From the NCBI RefSeq assembly GCF_029011175.1, contig NZ_CP118946.1, positions 1,054,001 through 1,118,000 of the forward strand: 64,000 bases of DNA. The letters run 5' to 3'. The notes beneath the pieces are model-generated. The model saw nothing but the letters and a program-made list of their open reading frames with translations, had not been told where the DNA came from and searched no databases. Shown here in pieces: positions 27,623 through 36,697 of the stretch. Source of the DNA: Winkia neuii. GTDB taxonomy: Bacteria; Actinomycetota; Actinomycetes; Actinomycetales; Actinomycetaceae. Positions within the stretch are counted from its first letter, which is position 1, and each line of letters begins with the position of its first letter. The translations under genes were made by a program, and so were the position numbers.

Positions 27623-29434
27623 CTATCGGAAGTATTTTCGAGCGCCGGGGTGCTTTTCGAGCCACCTGGAACCCCACGAGCTTTGTTTGCCCGCTGCGAT
27701 TGCTCGCCTTTGCTCGCGATACATCCTGCTGACTAGCGCACGCTGGGAAATCCACCCGATAGCTTTCCCGTCCTCGATCACGGGTACCGCGCTCATGCGG
27801 GAATTTAGCATCACGGACAGCACTTCCGAGGGCAGATCTGCTGACAGAACGTGAGAAGTATCGAGTTGGGCTTCGCCGATTACCGCATCCTCATCGGCTC
27901 CCTGCGCAGCACTGAGGGCTAGTGGGGTCGCCAAACCGACAAAATTGCCTTCCTTGTCGGTTACCAGGGCCGTTGATTCCCCGGTGCGGTGAAGCTGGGT
28001 TAGGGCAGACTTCACTGATTCTGCGGAATCGAGTGTGAGGGGCACCGGTTCCATCAGCTCCTTGGCAGCGTGCCTACCGACAAGGGTGTGGTCGACCGGC
28101 TCGTCAAGAGTGTCGCCGCGCCTAAATAGCTTGGCTGTGTAGATCGTTTCGCGGGTTAGGAATCGCGAAATTCCCACAGCAATCACCACGGCTAGCATCA
28201 CGGGCAGGATCAGGTCGTACTGCCCGGTCATCTCGACAATAATTAGAACCGCTGTGATCGGTGCTCGAGCCGCCCCTGCGAATGCTGCGGCCATTCCAAT
28301 TACGCCCAGGGTCCCGATGAATAGTGGATCGTCCGGAGAGATCAGCTCGCCAACGATGGCTCCGGTTATTGCACCGACAAACAGGGAAGGAGCAAAGACT
28401 CCGCCAGAACCGCCGATTGCAATGGTGTAAGAGGTGAAGAGTATGCGTGCAACGAGCAGGGCGGCAAGCATCCCAATAGTATATTTGCCTGTCAGCGCAT
28501 TCACTTGGATGGGGTAACCAGAACCGTACATGTAAGGGAAGACCAGTAGGGCCAGTCCTAGCAGCACGGATCCAATTGCCGGACGAGCCCATTCGGGACC
28601 GCGATAAACCCAGTTCACCGCGTCCTCAAGTGCGTACAGAATCTTTGAAAATGCTAGCCCTGCCAGGCCTGCAAGAATCCCCACCGCTGCTGCGGGGGCC
28701 AGTGCAATGTCACTGTCCCAAGACAAATTTTGAGGAAGCGCGACCACGGGAGTATTGCCGATGAAATAGTGTGAAACTATTGAAGCGGAGACAGATGCCA
28801 CCACGGCCATGCCGAAGGTCTCGGCAGAAAACTTTACTAGGATCACTTCTAGAGCAAACATTGCTCCTGCCAGGGGCGCGTTAAAGGTGGCAGCGATTCC
28901 GGCGCCGGCGCCCACTCCTGCCAGCAAGATAATGCGCTGACTAGGCAGTCCCGTCAGGGTAGCAAGCTTGGAACCGATAGCGGCTCCCACCTGGGCAATT
29001 GGACCTTCTCGGCCTACTGAGCCGCCACCGCCCAGCGTCATGGCACTGGCAATGATCTTTACGATGGCGATGCGACCGGGAATGCGACCACCTTTGCGGC
29101 GAACTGCCAGCATTATCTCCGGGATTCCGTGGCCTCTGGCTGTGGGAGCCCACTTCTGGATGAGGGGACCGTACAGGAGCGCCGAAAGAACGGGGACAAT
29201 CAGCAAAAACCATGTGCCCACCCCAAGATAGCCGTGGGAAGCTCCCGGATGTTCGGTGTAGTCGGTATAGCCCGTCATCAGATAGGTCCACCCGGCTATG
29301 CACCAATGGAATACCACGGAAGCAAGCCCACAGGTCAGCCCGACGACGCCTGCCATAATGGCGAGGGCGAAGCGGTGGTCGCGGATAAGTTTAGTAAACC
29401 AACTTCTGTTCGATTCGCTAGGGGTGGGGCTCAT
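27623..29434 (-). CDS. ClC family chloride channel/transporter with two CBS domains
   Basis: A 603-residue ClC protein with about 430 residues of membrane domain and a C-terminal CBS pair (about 455-515 and 530-590). Ion-path motifs are GHGIPE at 101-106, GREGP at 141-145 with the gating glutamate E143, and GGVFAPSLFVGA near 345-360. The gating Glu suggests an anion channel or H+ exchanger of the classic type. The first motif has His where the classical GSGIP has Ser, a variant seen in a subset of bacterial ClCs. The ATG overlaps the upstream peptidase stop, so translation is coupled. Confidence 0.93.
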   Translation of the reverse strand: MSPTPSESNRSWFTKLIRDHRFALAIMAGVVGLTCGLASVVFHWCIAGWTYLMTGYTDYTEHPGASHGYLGVGTWFLLIVPVLSALLYGPLIQKWAPTARGHGIPEIMLAVRRKGGRIPGRIAIVKIIASAMTLGGGGSVGREGPIAQVGAAIGSKLATLTGLPSQRIILLAGVGAGAGIAATFNAPLAGAMFALEVILVKFSAETFGMAVVASVSASIVSHYFIGNTPVVALPQNLSWDSDIALAPAAAVGILAGLAGLAFSKILYALEDAVNWVYRGPEWARPAIGSVLLGLALLVFPYMYGSGYPIQVNALTGKYTIGMLAALLVARILFTSYTIAIGGSGGVFAPSLFVGAITGAIVGELISPDDPLFIGTLGVIGMAAAFAGAARAPITAVLIIVEMTGQYDLILPVMLAVVIAVGISRFLTRETIYTAKLFRRGDTLDEPVDHTLVGRHAAKELMEPVPLTLDSAESVKSALTQLHRTGESTALVTDKEGNFVGLATPLALSAAQGADEDAVIGEAQLDTSHVLSADLPSEVLSVMLNSRMSAVPVIEDGKAIGWISQRALVSRMYREQRRAIAAGKQSSWGSRWLEKHPGARKYFR

Positions 29435-31323
29435 GCCTTCTTGAGTCCCCAGACCTGGCGATAGAAGTCAAGTTCCCTTTGCAGAGAACCGCCGATCGAG
29501 GAAGCTTTAGCCAAGCGGTGTCCTTCGCCAGTAAACTCAGCGGATTCTACAGTGGTGCCATTTGCCTGCAGGGCCTGCGCCATTTGGCGTACTTGGTCGA
29601 CAGGGACGATGGGATCGTCAGTGCCGTGGATGAAGAGTGTACTGGCGCTGATCTGGTCTGCCCAGGTGATGGGGGAACGATCCTTCCATTTTGGATCGTC
29701 ATCTTCTGTAGCCCCAAGCAGGGCACCAAGATATTCGGAAGCAAACTTGTGGGCATGGTCGCGGACATTTTCCAAGTCACAAATACCGTGGCGCGAGCAA
29801 ACTGCGGTGAACAAATCTGATTTCGCAGCCGCTAGTAGCGCGGTAGTGGCACCAGTACTAGAACCTCTAATAGCAATCTTGTCTTTATCTACCTTGCCTT
29901 GTTCTATAAGCATGCGAACCCCACTAATAACATCGTCGACGTCGTAGATCCCCCAATTACCAAGAAGACAGTCGCGGTAGGCACGGCCGTAGCCTGTAGA
30001 ACCACGGAAATTCACGTCTAGCACTGCGAAACCGCGATTCGTCCAGTACTGGCGCTCAAGGTTTAGGCCGGCGCGATTAGCACTAGTGGGACCGTCATGA
30101 ACAGTAACAATCAGCGGGGGTTTGTCCCGCTTAGGGCCTTTGAAACTGGCAGAGGTGGGGACAAAGAAGAACCCATGGCACACTGAGCCATCCGTGTTCT
30201 TCCATGTAAGGAACTGCGGGGAAGAAATATCTTCCTTAGGAAGCGGAGATTCGATAGCGCGACGAATAACCGTTGCCTTTGCGTCCAGAATTTGCACTAT
30301 AGAAGCTGGTTCTTGCTCTGAATCTGCCAGCAGCACTACGCGCCCGTCATCGCAACACACGTTGCCGGCTGGAGCCCACCCGGTCTCCCAAGTCTCCAGC
30401 TGCCCGTTGTCTAGCCGAATCGCACCTAGTGCGAAGTGGCCATCTTCGCTCCAACCAGCTACCAAGTGGTCATGGTCCAAGTTGTCATAGGAGTGCAAGC
30501 CGAGACGCCATTCAGGAGCCGAGAAGGCCTTCTGCGAGGGGTGGAGCGCCCGCGTCCGAAGGTTCTTCTTCCAGTCTCCGCTAGCAATTCCCTGAGCGGT
30601 GTTTGCACCCACGAACCCCTCTGTGCGATACAAATTTGCCCAGCCGGAGGAATCGTCGACGTGGATCAAGTTGTCATCCAAAGACCACCTAGGCTGCGTC
30701 ACCGATACTTCCGGATCATCCAACAGCACCATGTGATCAGCAAAGTCGCCCTCGAAAGTAAGAGGCGCAACGTGGAGCGCAGCTTGATTCCAGTTCATCT
30801 GTGGACGGTTCCAAGTAATGAAGGCAAGGAATTCTCCGGCATTCGACAGCGCCGGGGAGGCGACGAAATCGTCCTCGTTCCACAGCACCTTAATGTTGGA
30901 AGATTCCCTAGCAGCGCTTCCGTCCAGAGGCACAGAAACCAGCTTGTTGGCCACGGACTGGGCGCCCGTATGGTCCTCGAGCACAGCGAAGACAACCCCA
31001 CGAACCGGGTCCACAGTCATGTCTGCAAAGCGGTATGCCACCTTCGGGGTTAGGCGCCTGAGCCCCGCCGAAGGATTATCCAGGTCGAATTTGTAAAGGC
31101 AGCCATCACCGCCGTGAGAAACCACGATCAGATTATCGATGACGGTGTATGCCTTCCCGCCGTAGTCATGAACCTTGGTACGCACATCCACTAGTTCGGA
31201 ATCGGGAGTCATCGGGAGAACCTCTTCAGTTCGCCCATCCATCCGCCGCCGCAGAAGTACATTACGGCCCTCCTGAGCAGAACGGGTTTCTACCCAGTAG
31301 GTGTCGTCTCCGGATACGCGCAC
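29431..31323 (-). CDS. S9 family (prolyl oligopeptidase-type) serine peptidase, main frame; frameshifted at its 5' end
   Basis: The 630-codon main frame carries a beta-propeller (about 1-370) and an alpha/beta-hydrolase domain. The triad is S489 in GSSTG, D570 in HGTDDP and H602 in GEGHRL. It is an acylaminoacyl-peptidase-like enzyme, cytoplasmic since no signal peptide is seen. The frame lacks the family's conserved start (PYGTW-type); that start is encoded just upstream in another frame and is separated by a stop at 31350-31352. GTG 31323 is only the first available start in the main frame and has no ribosome-binding site. The gene may be a recent pseudogene, be expressed without its N-terminal 30 residues, or reflect a one-base sequence error. 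Confidence 0.88.
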   Translation of the reverse strand: MRVSGDDTYWVETRSAQEGRNVLLRRRMDGRTEEVLPMTPDSELVDVRTKVHDYGGKAYTVIDNLIVVSHGGDGCLYKFDLDNPSAGLRRLTPKVAYRFADMTVDPVRGVVFAVLEDHTGAQSVANKLVSVPLDGSAARESSNIKVLWNEDDFVASPALSNAGEFLAFITWNRPQMNWNQAALHVAPLTFEGDFADHMVLLDDPEVSVTQPRWSLDDNLIHVDDSSGWANLYRTEGFVGANTAQGIASGDWKKNLRTRALHPSQKAFSAPEWRLGLHSYDNLDHDHLVAGWSEDGHFALGAIRLDNGQLETWETGWAPAGNVCCDDGRVVLLADSEQEPASIVQILDAKATVIRRAIESPLPKEDISSPQFLTWKNTDGSVCHGFFFVPTSASFKGPKRDKPPLIVTVHDGPTSANRAGLNLERQYWTNRGFAVLDVNFRGSTGYGRAYRDCLLGNWGIYDVDDVISGVRMLIEQGKVDKDKIAIRGSSTGATTALLAAAKSDLFTAVCSRHGICDLENVRDHAHKFASEYLGALLGATEDDDPKWKDRSPITWADQISASTLFIHGTDDPIVPVDQVRQMAQALQANGTTVESAEFTGEGHRLAKASSIGGSLQRELDFYRQVWGLKKA

Positions 31324-31418
31324 CTGAGAAAGGCGGAACGAGCGCCTGTTTAAACTTCAGTGGTTAACTCCGACGTCCAGGTCCCGTAAGGGGATACTTT
31401 CAAGGTTTTTTCGCTCAT
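31324..31418 (-). pseudogene. Out-of-frame N-terminal piece of the S9 peptidase
   Basis: Starting at ATG 31418, the minus strand reads MSEKTLKVSPYGTWTSELTT, then E, V and TAA (31350-31352). PYGTW followed by TSELTTE is the conserved N-terminus of actinobacterial S9 peptidases. The next frame continues as LNRRSFRLSQV into VSGDDTYWVE, exactly what should follow. Adding one T in GTTTAAAC (31348-31355) would join the two frames. A -10 element suitable for a leaderless start precedes the ATG. Confidence 0.8.
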
Positions 31419-31425
31419 GGTATCT

Positions 31426-31431
31426 AGTTTA
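31426..31431 (-). promoter_or_regulatory. -10 element for a leaderless S9 peptidase transcript
   Basis: On the minus strand TAAACT ends seven bases before ATG 31418, the original start of the frameshifted peptidase gene. No Shine-Dalgarno sequence is present. Confidence 0.45.
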
Positions 31432-31514
31432 GAGCCATGGCTAACATTTTTGTGCTGCGGGCTTGATATTGCCAAAATCCTGACAGAAAAATCTACCATT
31501 GCATGGAGCTACAT

Positions 31515-31567
31515 TTTACGCACTAGGCACCGGCGTTTAGACTGGATTGTCTAGGTAGTCGGAGGAA
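31515..31567 (+). promoter_or_regulatory. Promoter and ribosome-binding site of dxs
   Basis: TTTACG (31515-31520), a 17-base spacer and TAGACT (31538-31543) form a good sigma-A promoter. GGAGGAA at 31561-31567 is a strong ribosome-binding site three bases before GTG 31570. Confidence 0.65.
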
Positions 31568-31569
31568 AC

Positions 31570-33486
31570 GTGAGCGAACATCTAAAGTACATTCAGTCCC
31601 CCGCAGACTTGAAGAAGCTGAACTCTGCGCAGGCCAAAGAACTGGCCAGCGAGATTAGGCATTTCTTAGTGCAGTCTGTGTCAAAGACCGGGGGCCACCT
31701 AGGACCAAACCTGGGGGTAGTTGAGCTGACTATCGCCCTCCACCGGCAGTTCACATCCCCACGCGATCTAATCGTGTTCGATACCGGGCACCAAGCTTAC
31801 GTACACAAGTTGCTTACCGGCAGACAAGACTTTACTAACCTGCGCCAAAAGGGTGGCCTGTCTGGGTACCCTTCCAGGGCCGAATCGGCGCACGACGTTG
31901 TCGAGAATTCGCATGCCTCTACCGCCCTGTCTTGGGCGGAAGGGATATCGAGGGCGCGCAAGATGGACCGCAAGGACGATTGGGTTGTTGCAGTCATCGG
32001 TGACGGCGCGCTAACAGGTGGCATGGCGTGGGAAGCTCTTGACACGATTGCTGAAGAAGCAGGAGACAAGCTAATAGTGGTTGTCAATGACAACGGCCGT
32101 TCTTACGCTCCTACGATTGGTGGGCTTGCGCACCACCTGGATGCTATCCGCACTAACCCGCATTATGAAAAGGCGCTCAGCTGGGGCAAACGCCATCTAA
32201 AGTCCAAGGGTATGCCTGGTGAGCTTGCCTACGACGCCCTCCATGGATTGAAAGCTGGAGTAAAAGACGTGTTGGTTCCCGACATGATGTTCGAGAACCT
32301 AGGAATCAAATACACCGGACCGGTGAACGGACACGATATCTCGGCGCTGGAGTTCGCCTTTGCAAGAGCGAAAGAATACGGCGCGCCGGTCATCGTGCAC
32401 ACGATTACCGAGAAAGGCCGTGGCTACACTCCTGCAGAGCAGGATATTGCCGATAGGTTCCACGCGGTAGGAAAGATTCATCCCGAGACGGGATTGCCGA
32501 TAGCCCCCGCACGCTTCGGATGGACGGCAGTCTTTGCCGATGAGATTGTGAAAATAGCGCGCGAAGACGAACGCATCGTTGGGGTAGTTGCCGCCATGAT
32601 GCAACCGGTTGGGCTGCTGCCAATGTACAAGCAGTTCCCGGATCGCGTAATTGACGTGGGCATTGCCGAACAGAACGCGCTCACCATGTCAGCTGGGTTG
32701 GCCTACGGGGGCAAACACCCGGTAGTCGCCCTCTACTCGACTTTCCTAAATCGAGCATTCGACCAGCTCCTTATGGATATCGGACTCCATGACGAACCGG
32801 TAACAGTCGTGTTGGACCGCGCCGGCATTACCGGATCGGATGGTCCTTCACACAACGGCATGTGGGACATGTCGATCGCCGCCATTGTTCCCGGCATGAA
32901 ACTGGCGGCCCCCAGGGATGAAACCAGGGTGCGCCAGTCGCTGCGGGAAGCTACTTCTTGGCAGGAAGGGCCAACTCTGGTCCGCTACCCGAAGGGTTCG
33001 ATTGGATCGGATATTGAAGCTATAGGCGTTTTGAATGGCGAGCCCGATACCAAGTGGGCTGCGCACATCGGGGCTCCAGAAATCATCGCTGAAGCAGGCA
33101 GTGGGGATGTAGAAATCCTGATACTGGCACTAGGCGCATTTGCACAGACTGGCATTGAGGTAGCTCGGTTGCTTTCCGAGGGAGCGCACGTGCGGGTGGT
33201 TGATCCGCTGTGGGCCATGCCGCTCGATTCCAGAGTAGGGGAAGCGGTAAGCGCTGCTGATCTGGTGGTGACTATCGAGGACGGATTAGCCCAGAGCGGG
33301 TTCGCCGCTGTGCTGAATTCATGGATGCAGCAAAACGACTGCTTCACCCCAACAAAGAACTTTGGTATTGCAAAGCAGTATCTGGAACACGCCTCGCGTG
33401 ACCAGGTGATCAATGAGTTGGGATTGGAACCAGCTCAGATAGCTGAAACGGTCCAGCGCACAATGCGTGGACTAAAGCTCAGTTAG
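31570..33486 (+). CDS. dxs: 1-deoxy-D-xylulose-5-phosphate synthase
   Basis: The 638-residue thiamine-diphosphate enzyme joins pyruvate and glyceraldehyde 3-phosphate, the first step of the MEP isoprenoid pathway. Seen: the TPP/metal site GDGALTGGMAWEALD with VVNDNGRSY, the transketolase-like central domain starting AEQNALTMSAGLAYGG, DRAGITGSDGPSHNG, and the C-terminal domain (LALGAFAQTGIEVA). It has its own promoter and a strong ribosome-binding site. Its product pathway feeds the polyprenyl synthase at 9.4-10.5 kb. The 3' end overlaps the convergent RNase D gene by 15 bases. Confidence 0.97.
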   Translation: MSEHLKYIQSPADLKKLNSAQAKELASEIRHFLVQSVSKTGGHLGPNLGVVELTIALHRQFTSPRDLIVFDTGHQAYVHKLLTGRQDFTNLRQKGGLSGYPSRAESAHDVVENSHASTALSWAEGISRARKMDRKDDWVVAVIGDGALTGGMAWEALDTIAEEAGDKLIVVVNDNGRSYAPTIGGLAHHLDAIRTNPHYEKALSWGKRHLKSKGMPGELAYDALHGLKAGVKDVLVPDMMFENLGIKYTGPVNGHDISALEFAFARAKEYGAPVIVHTITEKGRGYTPAEQDIADRFHAVGKIHPETGLPIAPARFGWTAVFADEIVKIAREDERIVGVVAAMMQPVGLLPMYKQFPDRVIDVGIAEQNALTMSAGLAYGGKHPVVALYSTFLNRAFDQLLMDIGLHDEPVTVVLDRAGITGSDGPSHNGMWDMSIAAIVPGMKLAAPRDETRVRQSLREATSWQEGPTLVRYPKGSIGSDIEAIGVLNGEPDTKWAAHIGAPEIIAEAGSGDVEILILALGAFAQTGIEVARLLSEGAHVRVVDPLWAMPLDSRVGEAVSAADLVVTIEDGLAQSGFAAVLNSWMQQNDCFTPTKNFGIAKQYLEHASRDQVINELGLEPAQIAETVQRTMRGLKLS

Positions 33487-34758
33487 CGCCTCGGCTAGCA
33501 GATCCGTCACAGTGGCTATTTGCCACGGGCGGGCACCTGCGCTTTGCAGGATCTGCTCTACTTCAGCACCTGGCGCATACTGCCATGCTAATTGCTTTTG
33601 CGCAGCGGGAGCGACCAACTTTTCCTGCCAAATAGATAGTTCGTCCGCCAACGAATGGACGCAGAACCGGATGATCTCGAGCCTTTCTGCCGATCCTGGA
33701 CGAAGTTTTGCCCACTGCCGGCGGCCGGGTAGAGAGCGCTTATTTGGTTTCTTGCGCTCCGGCAGGTCGGATTCCTTGGTACGTCCCGCGGCACGCGCGG
33801 CACGCGCCCAATTGGCAATGCGAGTGCGGGCTTTTCGTTCCCGGAATGCTCCAATGGCGAGCAGCTGCCGTCTAGAGGTTGCCTCCGCCTGGCTCGCGGC
33901 CACCATAGCCTGATTGCGCAAAATCTTCGTGGGCGCAATATTGAGTTCACGCGCTATTTCGTCGCGTTCAGCCCACAGTCTTTTGAGTACCTCTAGACCC
34001 CTGGGGGTGCGCACCTTGCCCGCGCCGGGCACCTTTCGCCATGGTTCTGCGGGAGCTTCTTTAGGCGGCGCTAACCTGATTGCTTCCATTTCTTGCTTAG
34101 CCCACTGGGCCTTGCCTGCGATTTGGAGGGCACGCGATAGTTTATTGCGCAGTGGAATGAGTAGTTCCACGTCTAGAGCGGCGTATCGGAGCCAATCGTT
34201 GGGAAGAGGCCGCTTCGACCAGTCGTCAGCCTGGTGATCCTTGAGCAGAGATTTGCCGAGGGCATACTCGCATACCGCTGCCAGCCCAATATGTTCCATT
34301 CCCAGCAGTTGGGCAGCCACTTCGGTGTCGAACAGTTTATCCGGCAACATCCCCACCTGCGCAAGACACGGCAGGTCCTGGTCAGCTGCATGAAGGATCC
34401 ACTCGGATTTTTGGCAGGCTGTATCGATGGGGGACAGATCTCCGCAGCGAACTGGATCCACCAGAAAAGATCCGGCGCCCTCACGGCGAAGCTGCACCAA
34501 ATAGGCGCGTTGAGAGTAGGTGAATCCCGAAGCCCGCTCCGCGTCGAAAGCTACCGGGCCGTGTCCTGCTTCCAAAGCACGCCCTACTTCTTCGATCTGC
34601 CAGTACTCGGATACGACCTCGGGAATGCCCTCTGCAGGGGCTTTTACCAGCTGCACCTTATCTACGCCCTCGCCTGCAGCGCGGAGGCCGCCTTTGCCAT
34701 CAATATCCAGCTTGGCGGCGTGGCGTTCGACTAGTTTTTTGGCAGCTTCTTCGTTCAT
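33472..34758 (-). CDS. rnd: RNase D-like 3'-5' exoribonuclease with HRDC domain
   Basis: A 428-residue DEDDy exonuclease. D72 and E74 lie in VAFDAERAS, D126/D128 in HAADQDLPCL, and Y192 with D196 in RYAALDVELL. An HRDC domain follows (about 235-310, GLEVLKRLWAERDEIARELN). RNase D-type enzymes trim tRNA and other small RNA 3' ends. The positional counterpart is Rv2681 beside dxs1. The true start is ATG 34758, which overlaps the DUF3000 stop (ATGA); the longer open frame upstream is the antisense-like shadow of DUF3000 coding sequence. Confidence 0.92.
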   Translation of the reverse strand: MNEEAAKKLVERHAAKLDIDGKGGLRAAGEGVDKVQLVKAPAEGIPEVVSEYWQIEEVGRALEAGHGPVAFDAERASGFTYSQRAYLVQLRREGAGSFLVDPVRCGDLSPIDTACQKSEWILHAADQDLPCLAQVGMLPDKLFDTEVAAQLLGMEHIGLAAVCEYALGKSLLKDHQADDWSKRPLPNDWLRYAALDVELLIPLRNKLSRALQIAGKAQWAKQEMEAIRLAPPKEAPAEPWRKVPGAGKVRTPRGLEVLKRLWAERDEIARELNIAPTKILRNQAMVAASQAEATSRRQLLAIGAFRERKARTRIANWARAARAAGRTKESDLPERKKPNKRSLPGRRQWAKLRPGSAERLEIIRFCVHSLADELSIWQEKLVAPAAQKQLAWQYAPGAEVEQILQSAGARPWQIATVTDLLAEALTEL

Positions 34759-35282
34759 ACGACCTCGTGCAACTGGGTACCGGTCAGGGACATCATTAGG
34801 TAATCTAACGCCTGCAAGTGCGGTCCCAAAATTTCGGTGTTGGGGCTCCAGGAGGCCCGCAGCTCCACGTGTAGGCGTCCGCCTAGTAACTCCGTCGCCC
34901 CAAAAGACTGCGATTCTGTCCGGGTGACAGTGCCCGTAATGGCGTGCCTGCCAGCACCGGCGGCATCTAGAGCCTCGCCTAGCCAGGCCCATACGACATC
35001 TGCGAGCAGTGGGTCGGAGGCGAATTCGTATTCGATTTCGCTTCGAGCCATTATGACGATCCGGAAGTGTGAGTCCCAGCCCGGCTGGCCCTGCGGATCG
35101 TAGAGCACAACGAAACGCGCGTGTGCAGTTTCGGCGCTCAGTGCTAGTGCGGCGGCATAAGGCGACAGCCTGGAAGGGGCAGGTACCTCTTGAATCTGCC
35201 ACTTCGATTCTTTGCCAGCTTGCCTGAGGCTAAGGAGGGCCTCAACAAACTCCTCTGGGGGCCGTTCGTTCACATACCACAA
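34755..35282 (-). CDS. DUF3000 family protein
   Basis: A 175-residue actinobacterial protein of unknown function, always close to the RNase D gene (Rv2680-Rv2681 order). Conserved pieces include ERPPEEFVEALLSLR, PYAAALALSAE, ARFVVLYDPQGQPGWD and LDYLMMSLTGTQ. Two starts compete. TTG 35282 has a perfect AAAGGAGG five bases upstream. GTG 35273, three codons later, has TACATT seven bases upstream, as in the leaderless genes of this window. I list the TTG. The stop overlaps the RNase D ATG. Confidence 0.9.
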   Translation of the reverse strand: MWYVNERPPEEFVEALLSLRQAGKESKWQIQEVPAPSRLSPYAAALALSAETAHARFVVLYDPQGQPGWDSHFRIVIMARSEIEYEFASDPLLADVVWAWLGEALDAAGAGRHAITGTVTRTESQSFGATELLGGRLHVELRASWSPNTEILGPHLQALDYLMMSLTGTQLHEVV

Positions 35283-35286
35283 TGTA
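35281..35286 (-). promoter_or_regulatory. Possible -10 element for a leaderless DUF3000 start
   Basis: On the minus strand TACATT ends seven bases before GTG 35273. It overlaps the TTG start and lies just downstream of the AAAGGAGG ribosome-binding site (35288-35295), so leadered and leaderless initiation are both conceivable. Confidence 0.35.
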
Positions 35287-35310
35287 GCCTCCTTTACACC
35301 TCAGAGGATG

Positions 35311-35335
35311 GGGCCCACGCCGGTGGGCCTAATCT
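35311..35335. other. Hairpin upstream of the antiporter gene
   Basis: GGCCCAC (35312-35318) pairs with GTGGGCC (35323-35329) around GCCG, and TAATCTTTCC follows. It could be a weak terminator or a 5' leader structure. TAATCT at 35330-35335 may alternatively be a -10 element. Confidence 0.35.
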
Positions 35336-35380
35336 TTCCACTCATGTATGCTTAGGAACTCCCAGGGCTAGGAGTAAAAC

Positions 35381-36697
35381 ATGAATGTACTAACCCAACT
35401 TTTCCTCGTCGTCAGTGTTGCCCTATTAGCCCCAATAATTTCTAAACTTCTCTTCCGCGGCGTTGTCCCGGAGGTCGTCTTCTTACTTGTTGGGGGCATG
35501 CTTATTGGCCCCTTCGTCCTCAACCTAGTTGAAGTAGGCCCAGAGCTAGGGCTGCTCCGCGAGCTTGGGGTAGCATTTCTATTCCTTCTTGCCGGCTTCG
35601 AGATCAATCCGGCAGACCTGAAAGGTGGCCGCGGCGCGAAGGCCTCGCTGGTGTGGCTCGTCTCGCTCCTGCTGGCGTTTGTGGTGGTGGTTGTGCGACA
35701 CAAGGTACCGCCGCTATCGGTGGAGGGCGCAGCCATTGCCATCGCGATGACTTCAACAGCTATTGGCACGCTCTTGCCCGTTTTGAAGGAACGCGGAGCA
35801 ACCGCTAGGCCGGTAGGGAAGTTGGTGCTAGCTCACGGTGCTGTGGGGGAGCTAGGCCCGGTGGTGGCCATGGCGCTGCTACTTGGCTATCGCGCCACCT
35901 GGGTCTCTTTGGTGCTGCTGTTGCTCTTCGCAGGACTGTCCGTGGTGCTCGCAGTGATCCCTAAGCCTTTTCAGAAATTCGGAGGGCGAATCATAGAGGG
36001 CATCAAGTGGGGTGCTGAAACTACGGCGCAGGCTACCGTGCGAATTATGCTGGTGCTGCTGGTTGGGTTCGTAGCGCTCGCTGCCACTCTTGGCTTAGAC
36101 ATTGTCTTGGGCGCATTTGCGGCTGGCTTCGTCTTGCGACAAGCACTCCCAAACGGGCGTGCCGAACTCGAGCAGAAGTTGGATGGCCTGGCCTACGGCT
36201 TCTTCATCCCAACCTTTTTCATTATCTCCGGTATGGAGGTTGATCCCGCCGCCTTGCTCGACTCACCTCTTGGCGCCGCAGCCTTCCTCATCTGCCTTCT
36301 GGCTGTACGCGGACTGCCGGTATTCGGATCAACCTTCGTGATGCCCTCTGAATTAGAGAAGGAACTGTCTATTCGACAAAAGGTAACGGTAGGGCTGTAC
36401 TCGACTACGTCGCTGCCTATTATAGTGGCTGTGACGCACGTAGCCGCGCAAGCTGATGCAATGAGCCAAACCACCGCCTCGACCTTGGTAATAGCGGGCA
36501 CGATATCCGTGTTGGCAATGCCTTTGCTGGCATACATCACAGATCACGTTCCAGGCGCCGAGATTCTTGCCCGAAATCGAGCCCAAGCTGAAAAATCAAA
36601 GCCAGCCAAACCCACAGGAAAGGCTAATGTATCTATAGGCAAGCAGATAAAAGCCGAACAGAAATCCGCAGGGCAGAAGCGAAAGAAGGAGCGATAA
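35381..36697 (+). CDS. Cation:proton antiporter (CPA family)
   Basis: A 438-residue membrane protein with about 11-12 hydrophobic segments, including LLFRGVVPEVVFLLVGGMLIG and LRELGVAFLFLLAGFEINP, the latter typical of CPA2/NhaP-type exchangers. A basic, Lys-rich tail of about 40 residues ends the protein. No TrkA-N domain is attached. It probably exchanges Na+ or K+ for H+; the ion cannot be read. AGGAG at 35370-35374 supports ATG 35381. The TAA overlaps the pepN ATG (TAATG). Confidence 0.88.
   Translation: MNVLTQLFLVVSVALLAPIISKLLFRGVVPEVVFLLVGGMLIGPFVLNLVEVGPELGLLRELGVAFLFLLAGFEINPADLKGGRGAKASLVWLVSLLLAFVVVVVRHKVPPLSVEGAAIAIAMTSTAIGTLLPVLKERGATARPVGKLVLAHGAVGELGPVVAMALLLGYRATWVSLVLLLLFAGLSVVLAVIPKPFQKFGGRIIEGIKWGAETTAQATVRIMLVLLVGFVALAATLGLDIVLGAFAAGFVLRQALPNGRAELEQKLDGLAYGFFIPTFFIISGMEVDPAALLDSPLGAAAFLICLLAVRGLPVFGSTFVMPSELEKELSIRQKVTVGLYSTTSLPIIVAVTHVAAQADAMSQTTASTLVIAGTISVLAMPLLAYITDHVPGAEILARNRAQAEKSKPAKPTGKANVSIGKQIKAEQKSAGQKRKKER

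Noticed and set aside
31348-31355. GTTTAAAC resembles the TTTAAAC slippery site used for programmed -1 frameshifting
   Set aside because: The TTTAAAC heptamer is in the wrong phase: the upstream frame reads GTT TAA ACA, so a -1 slip would need GTT to re-pair with AGT. A deletion or sequence error is simpler.
34759-35202. N-terminal extension of the RNase D frame
   Set aside because: The frame is open upstream of ATG 34758, but this stretch is the DUF3000 coding region in another frame, is Arg-rich and does not resemble RNase D.
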